This document shows, one piece after another, positions 17,851 through 25,610 of a stretch of 52,911 nucleotides of DNA. Position numbers and translations under genes: made by a program. The notes below the pieces were generated by a model, which was given only the letters and a program-made list of their open reading frames with translations, did no database searches and was not told the DNA's origin. The stretch's first letter is position 1; each line of letters opens with the position of its first letter. Source of the DNA: CAWDLX01 sp046728155 (lineage in GTDB: Bacteria; Actinomycetota; Actinomycetes; Mycobacteriales; Micromonosporaceae); assembly GCA_046728155.1 (NCBI GenBank), contig JBKPDY010000011.1, forward strand, positions 1 to 52,911, read 5' to 3'.

Positions 17851-17960
17851 ATGTTCCGTACGAACGCTGAGTGCCGGGAGCCTGTTGCAGTATCGTGCAC
17901 CGTGGCGTAGCGAGCGCAATGGTGAGTTCGGTCGCCGGAGCGCGGCGACAGGGGTGTTCG
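17851..17960 (+). repeat. Copy of dispersed repeat family (also at 47.3-47.8 kb)
   Basis: GGAGCCTGTTGCAGTATCG at 17877-17895 is identical to 47654-47672 on the opposite strand. The similarity extends in both directions: TGTTCC before it, and a CCGGAGC-GGCGA block about 60 bases after it. The copy is diverged and lies between the oxidoreductase and peptidase genes. Confidence 0.6.
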
Positions 17961-18123
17961 CCGGCTCTGCCGCCGGGCTTTCCTACGGGGGTGTCTCGGC
18001 CCTTGCAGAACCGAGAATTTGCAACAGATTTTCTGAGTGAGGATCCGTACAGAAACGGGTAAAGAGACCGGAGTAAAGTCGTCGTCCTGCCGTCGAAGGG
18101 TCATGCGCAGTAGAGTCCGATCC

Positions 18124-18207
18124 ATGATCGTAGGTGCGGGTCTGCTGATACTGCTCATCGCGGTCGTGGTGCTAGCGGTGCGGGCGTTCTTCAACCGGGG
18201 CGATTAG
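18124..18207 (+). CDS. Possible 27-residue single-TM peptide
   Basis: ATG at 18124 encodes MIVGAGLLILLIAVVVLAVR, then AFFNRGD and a stop at 18207. The whole peptide is one TM helix with a short positive-then-acidic cytosolic tail, like small membrane regulators or transporter subunits. No strong ribosome binding site is visible, and the peptide has no obvious partner. Composition argues for coding, but chance cannot be excluded. Confidence 0.4.
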   Translation: MIVGAGLLILLIAVVVLAVRAFFNRGD

Positions 18208-18334
18208 CAGTATCGCGGGCCTGACCAAGAAGCTGCGAGAGGTCACGACCGTACTCCGCGGAGTTCTACGGTGCGTCGCCCCACGCCGACCCAGGAACAC
18301 AGCTACCGCCCGTTCACCCGGGTACGATCCAGGC

Positions 18335-19084
18335 ATGCCTGCCCCTGAACCGACCATCGTCGCGACTTCTGGCGGTCACGGCACCGGCGCACGGACGATG
18401 GTGACCTTCGAGGCTCTGGTCCATCACGCCGTCGAACTGTCGGGCGTGCATGGGCGGCGACCGCGGGTGATGTACGTGGGCACGGCCATCGGCGATGCCG
18501 AGCACTTCGCTGCTCGAATGGCGGAGGCCGCGCGGGTCGCCGGATTCGACCTCACGCCTCTCCGTCTCTTCCCGATGCCCAATCTTGAGGACGCCGAAGG
18601 TGAGGTCCGCGATCACGATGTCGTCTGGGTCATGGGCGGTTCGGTGGCAAACCTGTTGGCGGTCTGGCGTGTCCACGGCCTCGACGTGATCTTCCGTCGC
18701 GCGTGGGATGCGGGAGTCGTGCTCAGTGGCGTCAGTGCCGGCTCGATCTGCTGGTTCCAGGGTGGCACCACGGACTCATTCGGACCTGACCTTCGGCCGG
18801 TCACCGACGCGCTGGGCTTTCTGCCGTACGGCAATGGCGTCCATTACGACAGCGAAGAGGGCCGACGGCCGCTCGTGCACAAGCTCGTAGCCGACGGCAC
18901 ACTTCCGACGACGCATTGCACGGATGACGGGGTTGGTCTGGTCTATCGCGGAACGACACTCATCGAGGCCGTAGCGGAAACGGATGGAAAGGGCGCCTAC
19001 ATCGTCACCCGGGACGGTGGTACGGCGGTTGAAAATCGGATCGAGCCGCGCCGGTTACCCCGTCCGAGACACCCGACGATGTAG
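18335..19084 (+). CDS. Peptidase E-like S51 serine peptidase
   Basis: 249 residues. The S51 family signature is seen as GVSAGSICW, with the predicted nucleophile S134 in a nucleophile elbow, preceded by VVWVMGGSVANLL (97-109), which forms the glutamine-amidotransferase-like core. A later HYDSEEGRRP region contains the His expected for the triad. Characterised peptidase E cleaves Asp-X dipeptides; several actinobacterial relatives process modified dipeptides or cyanophycin. The enzyme is cytosolic. The gene stands alone, and the next gene is convergent, 78 bp away. Confidence 0.9.
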   Translation: MPAPEPTIVATSGGHGTGARTMVTFEALVHHAVELSGVHGRRPRVMYVGTAIGDAEHFAARMAEAARVAGFDLTPLRLFPMPNLEDAEGEVRDHDVVWVMGGSVANLLAVWRVHGLDVIFRRAWDAGVVLSGVSAGSICWFQGGTTDSFGPDLRPVTDALGFLPYGNGVHYDSEEGRRPLVHKLVADGTLPTTHCTDDGVGLVYRGTTLIEAVAETDGKGAYIVTRDGGTAVENRIEPRRLPRPRHPTM

Positions 19085-19162
19085 CGTGTCGAGACCGCTC
19101 GACTGCTCGCGTGGGCGGCAGCAAATATTGGTCAAGGCCGGGCACGTGCGTCAGGCGGGTGT

Positions 19163-19585
19163 TCACGGGATCACGGGCGGCCCAGCAGGAGTCTCCTTGG
19201 TCGGACCGACCACCGTGAGGGCGCGCTCGGCGTGATCCGGTGATTGCACACCCCAGGCGGTGTAGGTGTCCGCCGCCTCTCTCGTCCAGCACCACGCCGC
19301 GGGCGCCGCGGGCCCCGACGCCGGGAACACGTCGGCCAGTGGGTGCGTCTGCGTAGGGCCGCCGTACCCCCAGGTACGCAGGTCGCCGACGGTGGTCCAG
19401 GTGCCGGAGACCAAGTTCCGGTCAGGAAGTGCCTGCCGACACAGTACAAGCGGGTCGGTCGGGGTGCGCGGCGTCGTCGTGTCAGGCACTGCACTCCGGT
19501 CGGTGGAGCTACCGTGGGGCGCGGCGCAACCCCCCAGTCCGATGAGTAGTACCAGTACGGCAACTCGTATTGCCGGACGCTTCAT
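19163..19585 (-). CDS. Putative secreted lipoprotein
   Basis: 140 residues from ATG at 19585, which has GAGAGGTGAT-type spacing (AGAGG eight bases upstream); a GTG at 19594 is the alternative. A lipobox LIGLGGC ends at Cys20 after a short basic n-region, so the protein should be diacylated and surface-anchored. The mature part is Thr/Pro-rich, then has Trp- and Cys-containing segments (LVLCRQALPD, WGYGG, AAWCW), where two Cys may form a disulfide. I do not recognise a family. Confidence 0.75.
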   Translation of the reverse strand: MKRPAIRVAVLVLLIGLGGCAAPHGSSTDRSAVPDTTTPRTPTDPLVLCRQALPDRNLVSGTWTTVGDLRTWGYGGPTQTHPLADVFPASGPAAPAAWCWTREAADTYTAWGVQSPDHAERALTVVGPTKETPAGPPVIP

Positions 19586-19796
19586 CGGTATCACCTCTGC
19601 GCTGGGACGCGCGACGGCCGGGCCGGGTTCCCGCGCGGCCGGGTTCGAGACAGTCGACCTTCTTGGCAGTTGTACGCATTAGCGTGGGCTAACCTCCCGA
19701 TCTCCCTCGACTTCGTCGACATTGGACGGAATCTTGGGCCCTGCCTGCAATGGCTCGAAAGCATCGAGGCGCTGGTACTAACTCCCCAGTGCGGTG

Positions 19797-20276
19797 TCAG
19801 GTGCGAGACCGTTGCATGTTCTGCACCGTGTTGAGGGCGCGGATGAGTCCGGCCAGACCGAGCTGCAGGCCGGCCTGTTCGGCCGGGGTCAGTGTCTCGA
19901 ATAATGCGGCATGGTACGCGTGGAAGTGTGCGCCGACCCGTTTCGCGGCCTGTCGTCCCCGCGGGGTGAGGCGCAGGCGGTAGAAGCGGCGGTTCGCCGG
20001 GTCGCGGTCACGGGATAGCCACTGCCGGTGCTCCAAGCTGGCCGCCAGCCGGCTCACGGTACTCTTCTCCAGGCCAAGGCGGTCGGCGAGCTCCTGCTGC
20101 GACAGCGTGCTGACATCGGCCAGCTCGCTGAGCGCGAATATCTCCGAGAGCGACAGGCGCAGGCCGCTACGGTCGTGGGATTCGAGCAACCCACCCGCGC
20201 GGACGAGCCCCCGCAGCAGTCGCCGTAGCCAGTCGTCCGGGAAGGGCCCCACCGCATCCGGAGTTGTGTCGTACAA
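19797..20276 (-). CDS. MarR-family transcriptional regulator
   Basis: 159 residues with a central winged helix: SLSEIFALSELADVSTLSQQ, ELADRLGLEKSTVSRLAASL (recognition helix at about 70-88) and the wing RDRDPANRRFYRLRLTPRG. The start is TTG at 20276, supported by AAGGTGG five bases upstream; no ATG exists in this region. The start codon lies inside one of two GTTGTRTCGTACAAC operators, so the protein very likely represses itself and the divergent methyltransferase gene. The ligand is unknown. Confidence 0.92.
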   Translation of the reverse strand: MYDTTPDAVGPFPDDWLRRLLRGLVRAGGLLESHDRSGLRLSLSEIFALSELADVSTLSQQELADRLGLEKSTVSRLAASLEHRQWLSRDRDPANRRFYRLRLTPRGRQAAKRVGAHFHAYHAALFETLTPAEQAGLQLGLAGLIRALNTVQNMQRSRT

Positions 20277-20319
20277 CTATCCACCTTATCATCGTGGAGT
20301 TAGGGTTGTATCGTACAAC
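20263..20319. promoter_or_regulatory. Two MarR operators in the divergent promoter
   Basis: GTTGTGTCGTACAAC (20263-20277) and GTTGTATCGTACAAC (20305-20319) share the dyad GTTGTA-TCG-TACAAC; the second copy is perfect. Centres are 42 bp apart, exactly four helical turns, so two dimers would sit on the same face. The first site overlaps the marR-like start codon. Confidence 0.8.
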
Positions 20320-20336
20320 TGCGAGAGGAACGGGAC

Positions 20337-20930
20337 GTGCACGCCATCCGTCACGCTCGGACCGGCAAGCCGGGCGCCTTTCACCATCCGGGCCTCTACG
20401 ACCAGCTGGCGCGGCGGAAGGTTCGCCGCCTGTACGCGCGGGTCGCGGCAGACGTGGCCGCGGTCGCACTCGCCGACGGCGCCCGCCTGCTCGATGTCGG
20501 CACCGGGCCAGGACGGGTTCCGCTGGCGATCGCCGATGCCGTTCCGGGGCTGAGCGTCGAGGGCATCGACCTGTCCGAGGAGATGATCGAACACGCCCAG
20601 CGCGTCGCCACCGACGCCGGCATGCGTGACCGCGTCAGGTTCGCCGTCGCCGACGTCGTCGACCTGCCCTATCTCGACGACACGTTCGATCTGATCGTCT
20701 CCACGTTGAGCCAGCACCATTGGGCGCACGTGTCGGAGGGTGTCGGTGAGCTACTTCGGGTCATCAAGCCCACCGGCCAGATCTGGATCTACGACCTCCG
20801 GTTCGCGCTGCGCCGCGCCGAAACTGCCGCCCGCGCAACATCTCCCGGCTGCGAGACTCGTCGCGAGATCGTCCGCACCGGCCCGCTGTCGCTCGGGCTC
20901 ATCGCCCGGCTGACGATCCGGCCGGCCTGA
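20337..20930 (+). CDS. Class I SAM-dependent methyltransferase (MarR-controlled)
   Basis: 197 residues from GTG at 20337, with GAGAGGAA about 6 bases upstream. Motif I is LLDVGTGPGRVPLAIA (about 51-66), then EGIDLSEEMIEHA, the motif II/III region RFAVADVVDLPYLDDTFDLIV, and QHHW. This is a UbiE/Methyltransf_11-type fold. The C-terminus is short (about 40 residues after the last strand). It is divergent from the MarR gene and shares two operators with it, so it is probably induced by the MarR ligand, perhaps to methylate a toxic compound. Confidence 0.9.
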   Translation: MHAIRHARTGKPGAFHHPGLYDQLARRKVRRLYARVAADVAAVALADGARLLDVGTGPGRVPLAIADAVPGLSVEGIDLSEEMIEHAQRVATDAGMRDRVRFAVADVVDLPYLDDTFDLIVSTLSQHHWAHVSEGVGELLRVIKPTGQIWIYDLRFALRRAETAARATSPGCETRREIVRTGPLSLGLIARLTIRPA

Positions 20931-21031
20931 GTCGTCGTGACCGCAAGATCATTTGGTACGCCGTCGGCCACGTGAGCCATGCGGTCGGCAATGAGTAGGC
21001 AGTGAACGGCCCGCTATCACACGAACCGTCG

Positions 21032-21048
21032 ATACCCCTCGGGGGTTA
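21032..21048 (+). promoter_or_regulatory. CsoR-type operator
   Basis: ATACCCCTCGGGGGTTA is a GC-tract dyad of the kind recognised by CsoR/RcnR-family proteins. It lies about 15 bases upstream of the CsoR-like start, which suggests autorepression. Confidence 0.6.
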
Positions 21049-21062
21049 GCTACCATCGAGGC

Positions 21063-21365
21063 GTGACTGCACCGACGCCTACACCGGTACGCGGCTATAC
21101 CGCAACCAAGGACCAGCTTCTCGGCCGGCTACGTCGGGTGGAGGGTCAGGTCCGCGGAATCGAGCGCATGGTCGAGAATGACCGTTATTGCATCGACGTA
21201 CTCACCCAGATCGCAGCGATCCAGGCTGCACTTGACAAGGTCGCACTGGGACTTCTCGACGGCCACGCCCGCCATTGCATGCACGAAGGCGCCGTCGAGG
21301 GCCGGGCCGACGCCATGACCACCGAGATGATGGCCGCGGTCGGCCGCCTGATGAAACGCGGCTGA
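21063..21365 (+). CDS. csoR: CsoR-family metal-sensing repressor
   Basis: 100 residues, all-helical DUF156 family. The Cu(I)-sensing triad is intact: C43, H68 and C72, with the exact family spacing (25 and 4). Helix 1 contains LLGRLRRVEGQVRGIERMVE, the DNA-contact face. By analogy it would bind DNA without Cu(I) and release it when loaded. The GTG start at 21063 has only a weak site (GAGG) close by. No copper ATPase or chaperone gene adjoins it, so it may act only on itself or on distant genes; persulfide sensing (CstR-like) is less likely because His68 is present. Confidence 0.9.
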   Translation: MTAPTPTPVRGYTATKDQLLGRLRRVEGQVRGIERMVENDRYCIDVLTQIAAIQAALDKVALGLLDGHARHCMHEGAVEGRADAMTTEMMAAVGRLMKRG

Positions 21366-21478
21366 AGCCAAGTTTCACCTGCATGGGCTTGCCTATCTGG
21401 CTCGGCCTGGGCGTGCTGCAGTCTCCTGAGGGCGAGCGCGCTGACAGTGACGATATGGCCGGAAGCGCCCGACGCGGG

Positions 21479-21862
21479 TCAGGTCGGCGAGGTTGGGGGC
21501 CACCATCCCGAGCGTGCTGAGGTGACGGCGGCGGCAATTCGCTGTCGCGCGTCGTCCCGGGCCGGGAGGTTCCGACGGTTCCATGTCATCGTCAGCCCTG
21601 GCGCAAAGATCAAGTAGACCCGCGTCTCCCCCGACACCAAGCCGAGATGAAGTCGCGGGTAGCTGCCGGACGGCCGAACCGATGACACGTCGCGAAGCAA
21701 GGTGAAGTGGCTGCGGCGCGAGTGCAGCACCGATCCCTGAAACGCCAACCGGTAGTTCGTCAACAGCAATTTCCCTGGAACGCGCACCAGGTTCGTCGAT
21801 CCCCACGGCAGCGCGGCGCGCCACTCACCGAGAAGTCTCTCGTCGTGCCACCGGTCGGTCAC
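21479..21862 (-). CDS. GRAM/PH-like domain protein
   Basis: 127 residues. After a short helical N-terminus (RWHDERLLGEWRAALPWG) come strands typical of bacterial GRAM-like (PH superfold) domains: GKLLLTNYRLAFQGS, then FTLLRDVSSV, LHLGLVSGETRVYLIFAP and a C-terminal helix RDDARQRIAAAVTSAR. Such domains are usually lipid- or peptide-binding and cytosolic. It is convergent with csoR 113 bp away. A long open frame on the opposite strand in this interval is not protein-like. Confidence 0.75.
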   Translation of the reverse strand: MTDRWHDERLLGEWRAALPWGSTNLVRVPGKLLLTNYRLAFQGSVLHSRRSHFTLLRDVSSVRPSGSYPRLHLGLVSGETRVYLIFAPGLTMTWNRRNLPARDDARQRIAAAVTSARSGWWPPTSPT

Positions 21863-21969
21863 CCGCGCTTCACCCCCCTCGTTCGCGCATCCGTGCTACC
21901 CCGGGGATGTCGTCAACGTAGCGCGCGGGACAGACCCGTCGCGACAATGGACAAGATTGGCGTGGGTAG

Positions 21970-22860
21970 GTGTTTTGCAAGCAGGGGCACCCTATTGGCG
22001 TTCTCGCGCAAGCAGGGTGCCCCTATTGTTCGGCACCGCAGCTGCTCGGCGAATCCGAGCAGCCCGGCGCCGGATCCGGCGGCCCGTATGACAGCCGCCG
22101 TGGCCGGCTCTTCGTTGGACACCTCCACCGGCAGCTCATCGGCCGTCGAGGAGATCGCCACGCTGGTGCTGGCGCCGCGGGCGTACCGCATCGCGTTGGT
22201 CAGTGTCGGCGGCTCTGGCGGCCGACGGGAACGTGGGTGCTCGTCGAGCCAGTGGCCGGCGAGACAGTGGCGGAGAACATCGCCGGCGGCCTGGGTCGGG
22301 GTCTTCGGCTCCGCATCTACACCGATCTGCACCCAGTCGGCCCGCTCCCAGGCCGGCGGGTGCGCACTCGCCGCCCAGGCGAGCACAAAGCAGTCATGGG
22401 CTGTGTGCGAGCGGGGCGGGGTCACCCGATTCCGACTGGCCGCCGGCACGCGGCTCAACCGCATCATCGAGGTACGTCGCTCACGCCTCCGACGTCGGCG
22501 GCGGCCTCGCATCGGTCGACCCGCTCCATCGGCCCTCGTCAAACTTGACCCGCTTGGTCGACGCTCACCGATGTGGGGGAAGAACTGGCCCGGGATCGGC
22601 CTGAGCTGACGCGGGCGGCCGGGTCCCGTGTTCGTTGTTTGCAGGGCACGTTCAACGCTGATTCTGGAGCGCAGGACGGATCACGGCCATCGGTGTGCAG
22701 ACGGACGCCAACCTGTATGTTCGGGCGCCGCTGGGTGCACAATCGTCCTGGTCCGGCCATCTCGGCGAGGCGTTGCTGGATAGCAACACGATGAGGTGGC
22801 AAGATCAGTTGCCCGGAGGGGACGAAGTTGTCGGAGCGATCAGGAACCCTCGCTGACGAT
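21970..22860 (+). pseudogene. Degenerate region with zinc-ribbon start
   Basis: GTG at 21970 begins VFCKQGHPIGVLAQAGCPYC, a plausible C-x3-GH / CxxC zinc ribbon. After about 40 residues the protein-like signal moves between two plus frames: VEEIATLVLAPRAYRIALVS (about 22145-22205) in one, GTWVLVEPVAGETVAENIAG (about 22225-22290) in another. Near 22680-22853 a third fragment reads ITAIGVQTDANLYVRAPLG and stops inside the next methyltransferase gene. I interpret this as a decayed gene or genes with several frameshifts. No single frame is convincing, so confidence is low. An 11-bp inverted repeat (21983-21993 / 22014-22024) lies in the zinc-ribbon part. Confidence 0.3.
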
Positions 22861-23487
22861 CCATTCAGTCGTCGGCAGCCGACCAGTCACGAACGGCTGG
22901 CGGGACGGCCCTGGGATGCGTCGTACCGCGACGGCCCTGCGCCTTGGGATATTGGCCGGCCACAGCCAGCAATAGTGCGTTTGGCATCCGACGGCGGATT
23001 CACCGGTACGGTGCTCGATGCGGGCTGCGGGACCGGCGAGAATGCTCTTCACATCGCCTCGCTGGGATTGTCGGTTCTGGGCGTTGACGTGGCTGGGACG
23101 GCACTGGCGATCGCCCGAGCAAAGGCCGACGACCGCGGGCTAGAGGTCGAGTTCGCTGAGGCTGACGCGCTCCACCTGGAGCGTTTGGGGCGTCGGTTCG
23201 AGACGGTGCTGGACTGCGGACTGTTCCACACCTTCGACGGCGACGAGCGACCAGGATACGTGGCGAGTCTGGCGTCCGTAACCAAGCACGATGGAACCTT
23301 GTACGTGTTGTGCTTCAGTGATGATGGTCCCGAGACTGGCCCGCACCCCATCAGTGAGGCAGAGCTGAGAGCGGCGTTCAACCCCAGCAACGGATGGACT
23401 GTCGCCGCCATCGCACCGGACCGGATTCAGACGAGATACCACGACGACGGCGCACCGGCCTGGTTCGGGACAATCAAACGGACCTAG
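22828..23487 (+). CDS. Class I SAM methyltransferase (thiopurine-MT/TehB-like)
   Basis: 219 residues from TTG at 22828, supported by GGAGGGG about six bases upstream. The N-terminus WDASYRDGPAPWDIGRPQPAI is typical of this subgroup. Motif I is VLDAGCGTGENALHIA (about 63-78), then GVDVAGTALAIARAKA and EFAEADALHLERLG; the post-motif segment DCGLFHTF is characteristic of the small-molecule methyltransferases in this group. It is cytosolic with unknown substrate. It overlaps the tail of the degenerate region by about 30 bases. Confidence 0.9.
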   Translation: MSERSGTLADDPFSRRQPTSHERLAGRPWDASYRDGPAPWDIGRPQPAIVRLASDGGFTGTVLDAGCGTGENALHIASLGLSVLGVDVAGTALAIARAKADDRGLEVEFAEADALHLERLGRRFETVLDCGLFHTFDGDERPGYVASLASVTKHDGTLYVLCFSDDGPETGPHPISEAELRAAFNPSNGWTVAAIAPDRIQTRYHDDGAPAWFGTIKRT

Positions 23488-23584
23488 ACTGCGGAAGTGG
23501 TCGGCCCGGGTCAGCGATCCCTTGTCGCGGGCCTGCTCCGGTCGCTCGCGTCACGGCCTCGTCGGTGGTCTTGGTGAATGGCAG

Positions 23585-24151
23585 TCAGTGGGTAGTGGTG
23601 ACTGACTTGAGTCGATCGAGCGACTCGCGCATGATCTCCGATAGTTGTCGGCCGCCCGGCTCGCGGACCCAACGCTCGAACGCGACGCGAAGCACGACTA
23701 TGCCCGCCTCGGCCGCCAGACTCGCGTCCGGTTCGGTGACGCCTCGTCGGCGCAAGCCATCGGCGAGGGCGGCGGACAAAGACGCCATCTTGATCAGTTC
23801 GCGCTCCCGCAGCTCCGCGTTGGCATCGATGACGGACTGACGCTGACGAGAGTATTCGTGGCGCTGCCCCAGCACGCCGGCGGCAGCGCCGAGCGCGGCC
23901 GAGACGGCGTGCATCGGTGATGCCGACTCCGGGGCCGCCTCCAGGGCATTCACCATGTGCTCCTGCAAGGCGGCCGAACCGCCGAAGAGCACCTCGCGTT
24001 TGTCGGTGAAGTACCGGAAGAACGTCCTGGCGGTGAGCCCAGCCCGTTCGGCGATCTCGGCCACCGTGACTTGCTCGAAGCCGCGCTCGGTGTAGAGCTG
24101 CATCGCCGCCTCACGGAGGCGGCCGATCGCGTCTGGGTCCCACCGAGCCAC
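23585..24151 (-). CDS. TetR-family regulator
   Basis: 188 residues. N-terminal HTH: LREAAMQLYTERGFEQVTVA, EIAERAGLTARTFFRYFTDK (about 28-50), with Phe-Phe-Arg-Tyr-Phe in the recognition helix end. The C-terminal ligand domain is helical and ends in LDRLKSVTTTH. The start ATG at 24151 is followed upstream by a dyad TGACAT...ATGTCA. It is divergent from a broken NAD-dependent epimerase gene, which was probably its original target. Confidence 0.92.
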   Translation of the reverse strand: MARWDPDAIGRLREAAMQLYTERGFEQVTVAEIAERAGLTARTFFRYFTDKREVLFGGSAALQEHMVNALEAAPESASPMHAVSAALGAAAGVLGQRHEYSRQRQSVIDANAELRERELIKMASLSAALADGLRRRGVTEPDASLAAEAGIVVLRVAFERWVREPGGRQLSEIMRESLDRLKSVTTTH

Positions 24152-24178
24152 GGCACGAGTCTAGGCCATGGCACGCAG

Positions 24179-24205
24179 TGACATTACTGTGCTATCGTGA
24201 TGTCA
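24179..24205. promoter_or_regulatory. TetR operator-like dyad
   Basis: TGACAT (24179-24184) and ATGTCA (24200-24205) form a dyad with a 15-bp centre. A further half-site GTGTCATT lies just downstream. It sits between the TetR gene and the divergent epimerase pseudogene. Confidence 0.5.
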
Positions 24206-24259
24206 TCAAGTGTCATTGCCCTACTCCTCGTCAAGCAGGCCGATGCTATGGAGGTCTGC

Positions 24260-24564
24260 ATGCGCATCTTCGTCACCGGAGCGACCGGGTGGATCGGCTC
24301 CGCCGTCGTCGCCGAACTTCTCAACGCCGGACATCAGGTCCTTGGCCTCGCTCGTTCGGACGCCGAGGCGATCGGTCGCGGCCTCGACTTACCCGTGGTA
24401 TCCATCCCCACCGACCAGGCGAGTGGCCACTTCGGCTGGATGGCACGTTTCTTCGGCGTCGACGCTCCGGCTCAAGTTCGGCAACGCGAGCACTGCTCGG
24501 GTGGAACCCTGTGCAACCCGGACTCATCGCTGACCTCGATGCTGGCCACTACTTCAAGCACTGA
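24260..24564 (+). pseudogene. NAD-dependent epimerase/SDR with internal deletion and frameshift
   Basis: ATG at 24260 follows GGAGG and encodes MRIFVTGATGWIGSAVVAEL, the Rossmann start of an extended SDR, through LARSDAEA (about 34 residues). It then jumps directly to IGRGLDLPVVSIPTDQASGH, which belongs about 180 residues later in this family. Near 24471 a single missing base shifts the frame: the expected C-terminus continues as SSSATRALLGWNPVQPG in the next frame to the stop at 24564. The gene is thus doubly broken: an internal deletion plus a -1 frameshift. Catalytic YxxxK is lost. It remains under a TetR operator. Confidence 0.82.
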
Positions 24565-25150
24565 CGAACAAGCGCGGAGCCTCGCTATGTTGGCACGGGG
24601 CGGAGTCGCGTATCGCCGTCGCCGTCGTGCCGACGTATGCGCGTTTGTGAGTCGAGTCGAACCGGCTCGCGTCTGTGGCGAGCTGGGCACCAAGCTATCC
24701 GGCAATTGTGCGTGTCGGAACTGACAGCATGGGCCCTCACACCAAGACGGTAGTAATCCTCTAGGAACCCCATCAAGCACAGCAGAAACCTTCGCTTGAC
24801 AAGAACAATGGCGTTGACTGCAAGGAACCTCCACTCGGCTCCAGGTGCACTCAATCCAAACGGAATGCTGGCAGAAAACGCAACAGTGGTCCCATGCTCG
24901 CGACAGGCGACACTTGCAGGACACCCGGCACTTTCAGGTCCGTGGCGCGCTAAGACGGACGTCGCTGGCGAGACACCCGGGCTAATTCTTCTCCGACCAC
25001 GCCAGCCGGGTCACGGCGGCTTATGCTTATTACCGCAGGCGACATCGTCGCCCGCGAACAAAACGAGCTGGTATGGCCAGACACTTGGCGCACGGACCAG
25101 GGGCAGTGCGCAGCTCGGCGATAGAAGGCGAAACGATCTTTGGGGGCCTG
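24565..25150. other. Lower-GC stretch without recognisable genes
   Basis: 586 bases with visibly lower GC than the surroundings. Open frames on both strands exist but none has a domain I recognise or a good ribosome binding site. It may be remnant or foreign DNA, as it leads into the ScoMcrA head-domain gene of similar composition. Confidence 0.4.
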
Positions 25151-25453
25151 ATGAAACATTCGCCTGCATGGAATCGAGTGACCAATGCCGACGTGGAGCG
25201 CGCGATACGGGAGTACGATCGACTGGGGCCGGAGCGATTCTTCTCTGAGCATGGATTTGCCCCTACCACAACGTACGAGCTGGTCATGGGGGAACGCCGT
25301 TACCCGCCAAAGGCGATCTTGGGTACAGCGTACGAGTTCGCCACTGGCGAGCGCCTTGCCTCGGGCGATTTCGAGGGCGGCAAGACTGGCGCGGTCAAGG
25401 TGCTAGGACAGCTAGGATTCACTGTCCAACACATACCCTCGCCAGTCGAATAG
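25151..25453 (+). CDS. Orphan ScoMcrA-like N-terminal head domain protein
   Basis: 100 residues from ATG at 25151. The sequence has the head-domain pattern: VERAIREYDRLGPERFFSEH, then the YELV strand, RRYPPKAILGTAYEFATGE, and the closing GGKTGAVKVLGQLGFTVQ. In ScoMcrA this domain precedes the sulfur-binding, SRA and HNH nuclease domains of a type IV restriction enzyme acting on modified DNA. Here the protein ends right after the head domain. It could be a decayed restriction gene, or a stand-alone adaptor or DNA-binding protein. It lies in a lower-GC island, suggesting transfer. Confidence 0.78.
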   Translation: MKHSPAWNRVTNADVERAIREYDRLGPERFFSEHGFAPTTTYELVMGERRYPPKAILGTAYEFATGERLASGDFEGGKTGAVKVLGQLGFTVQHIPSPVE

Positions 25454-25610
25454 TGCCGTGAGGCGATGTCCATGAGCAGCAGGGTGATGATGAACAACAC
25501 TCGAGGCACGGCCGTACGGCGCGCGTCCTCCTGCCGCTGCCCGGAGTCCGGAGTAGGGTCGGAAGGAGTGTACGGGAAGCCCGGTGGAGCGCGGCAGAGG
25601 AGTTGACGCG

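Noticed and set aside
24585..24924. Overlapping minus-strand frames in the lower-GC stretch
   Set aside because: No conserved motif, start site or codon bias. I could not separate them from chance.
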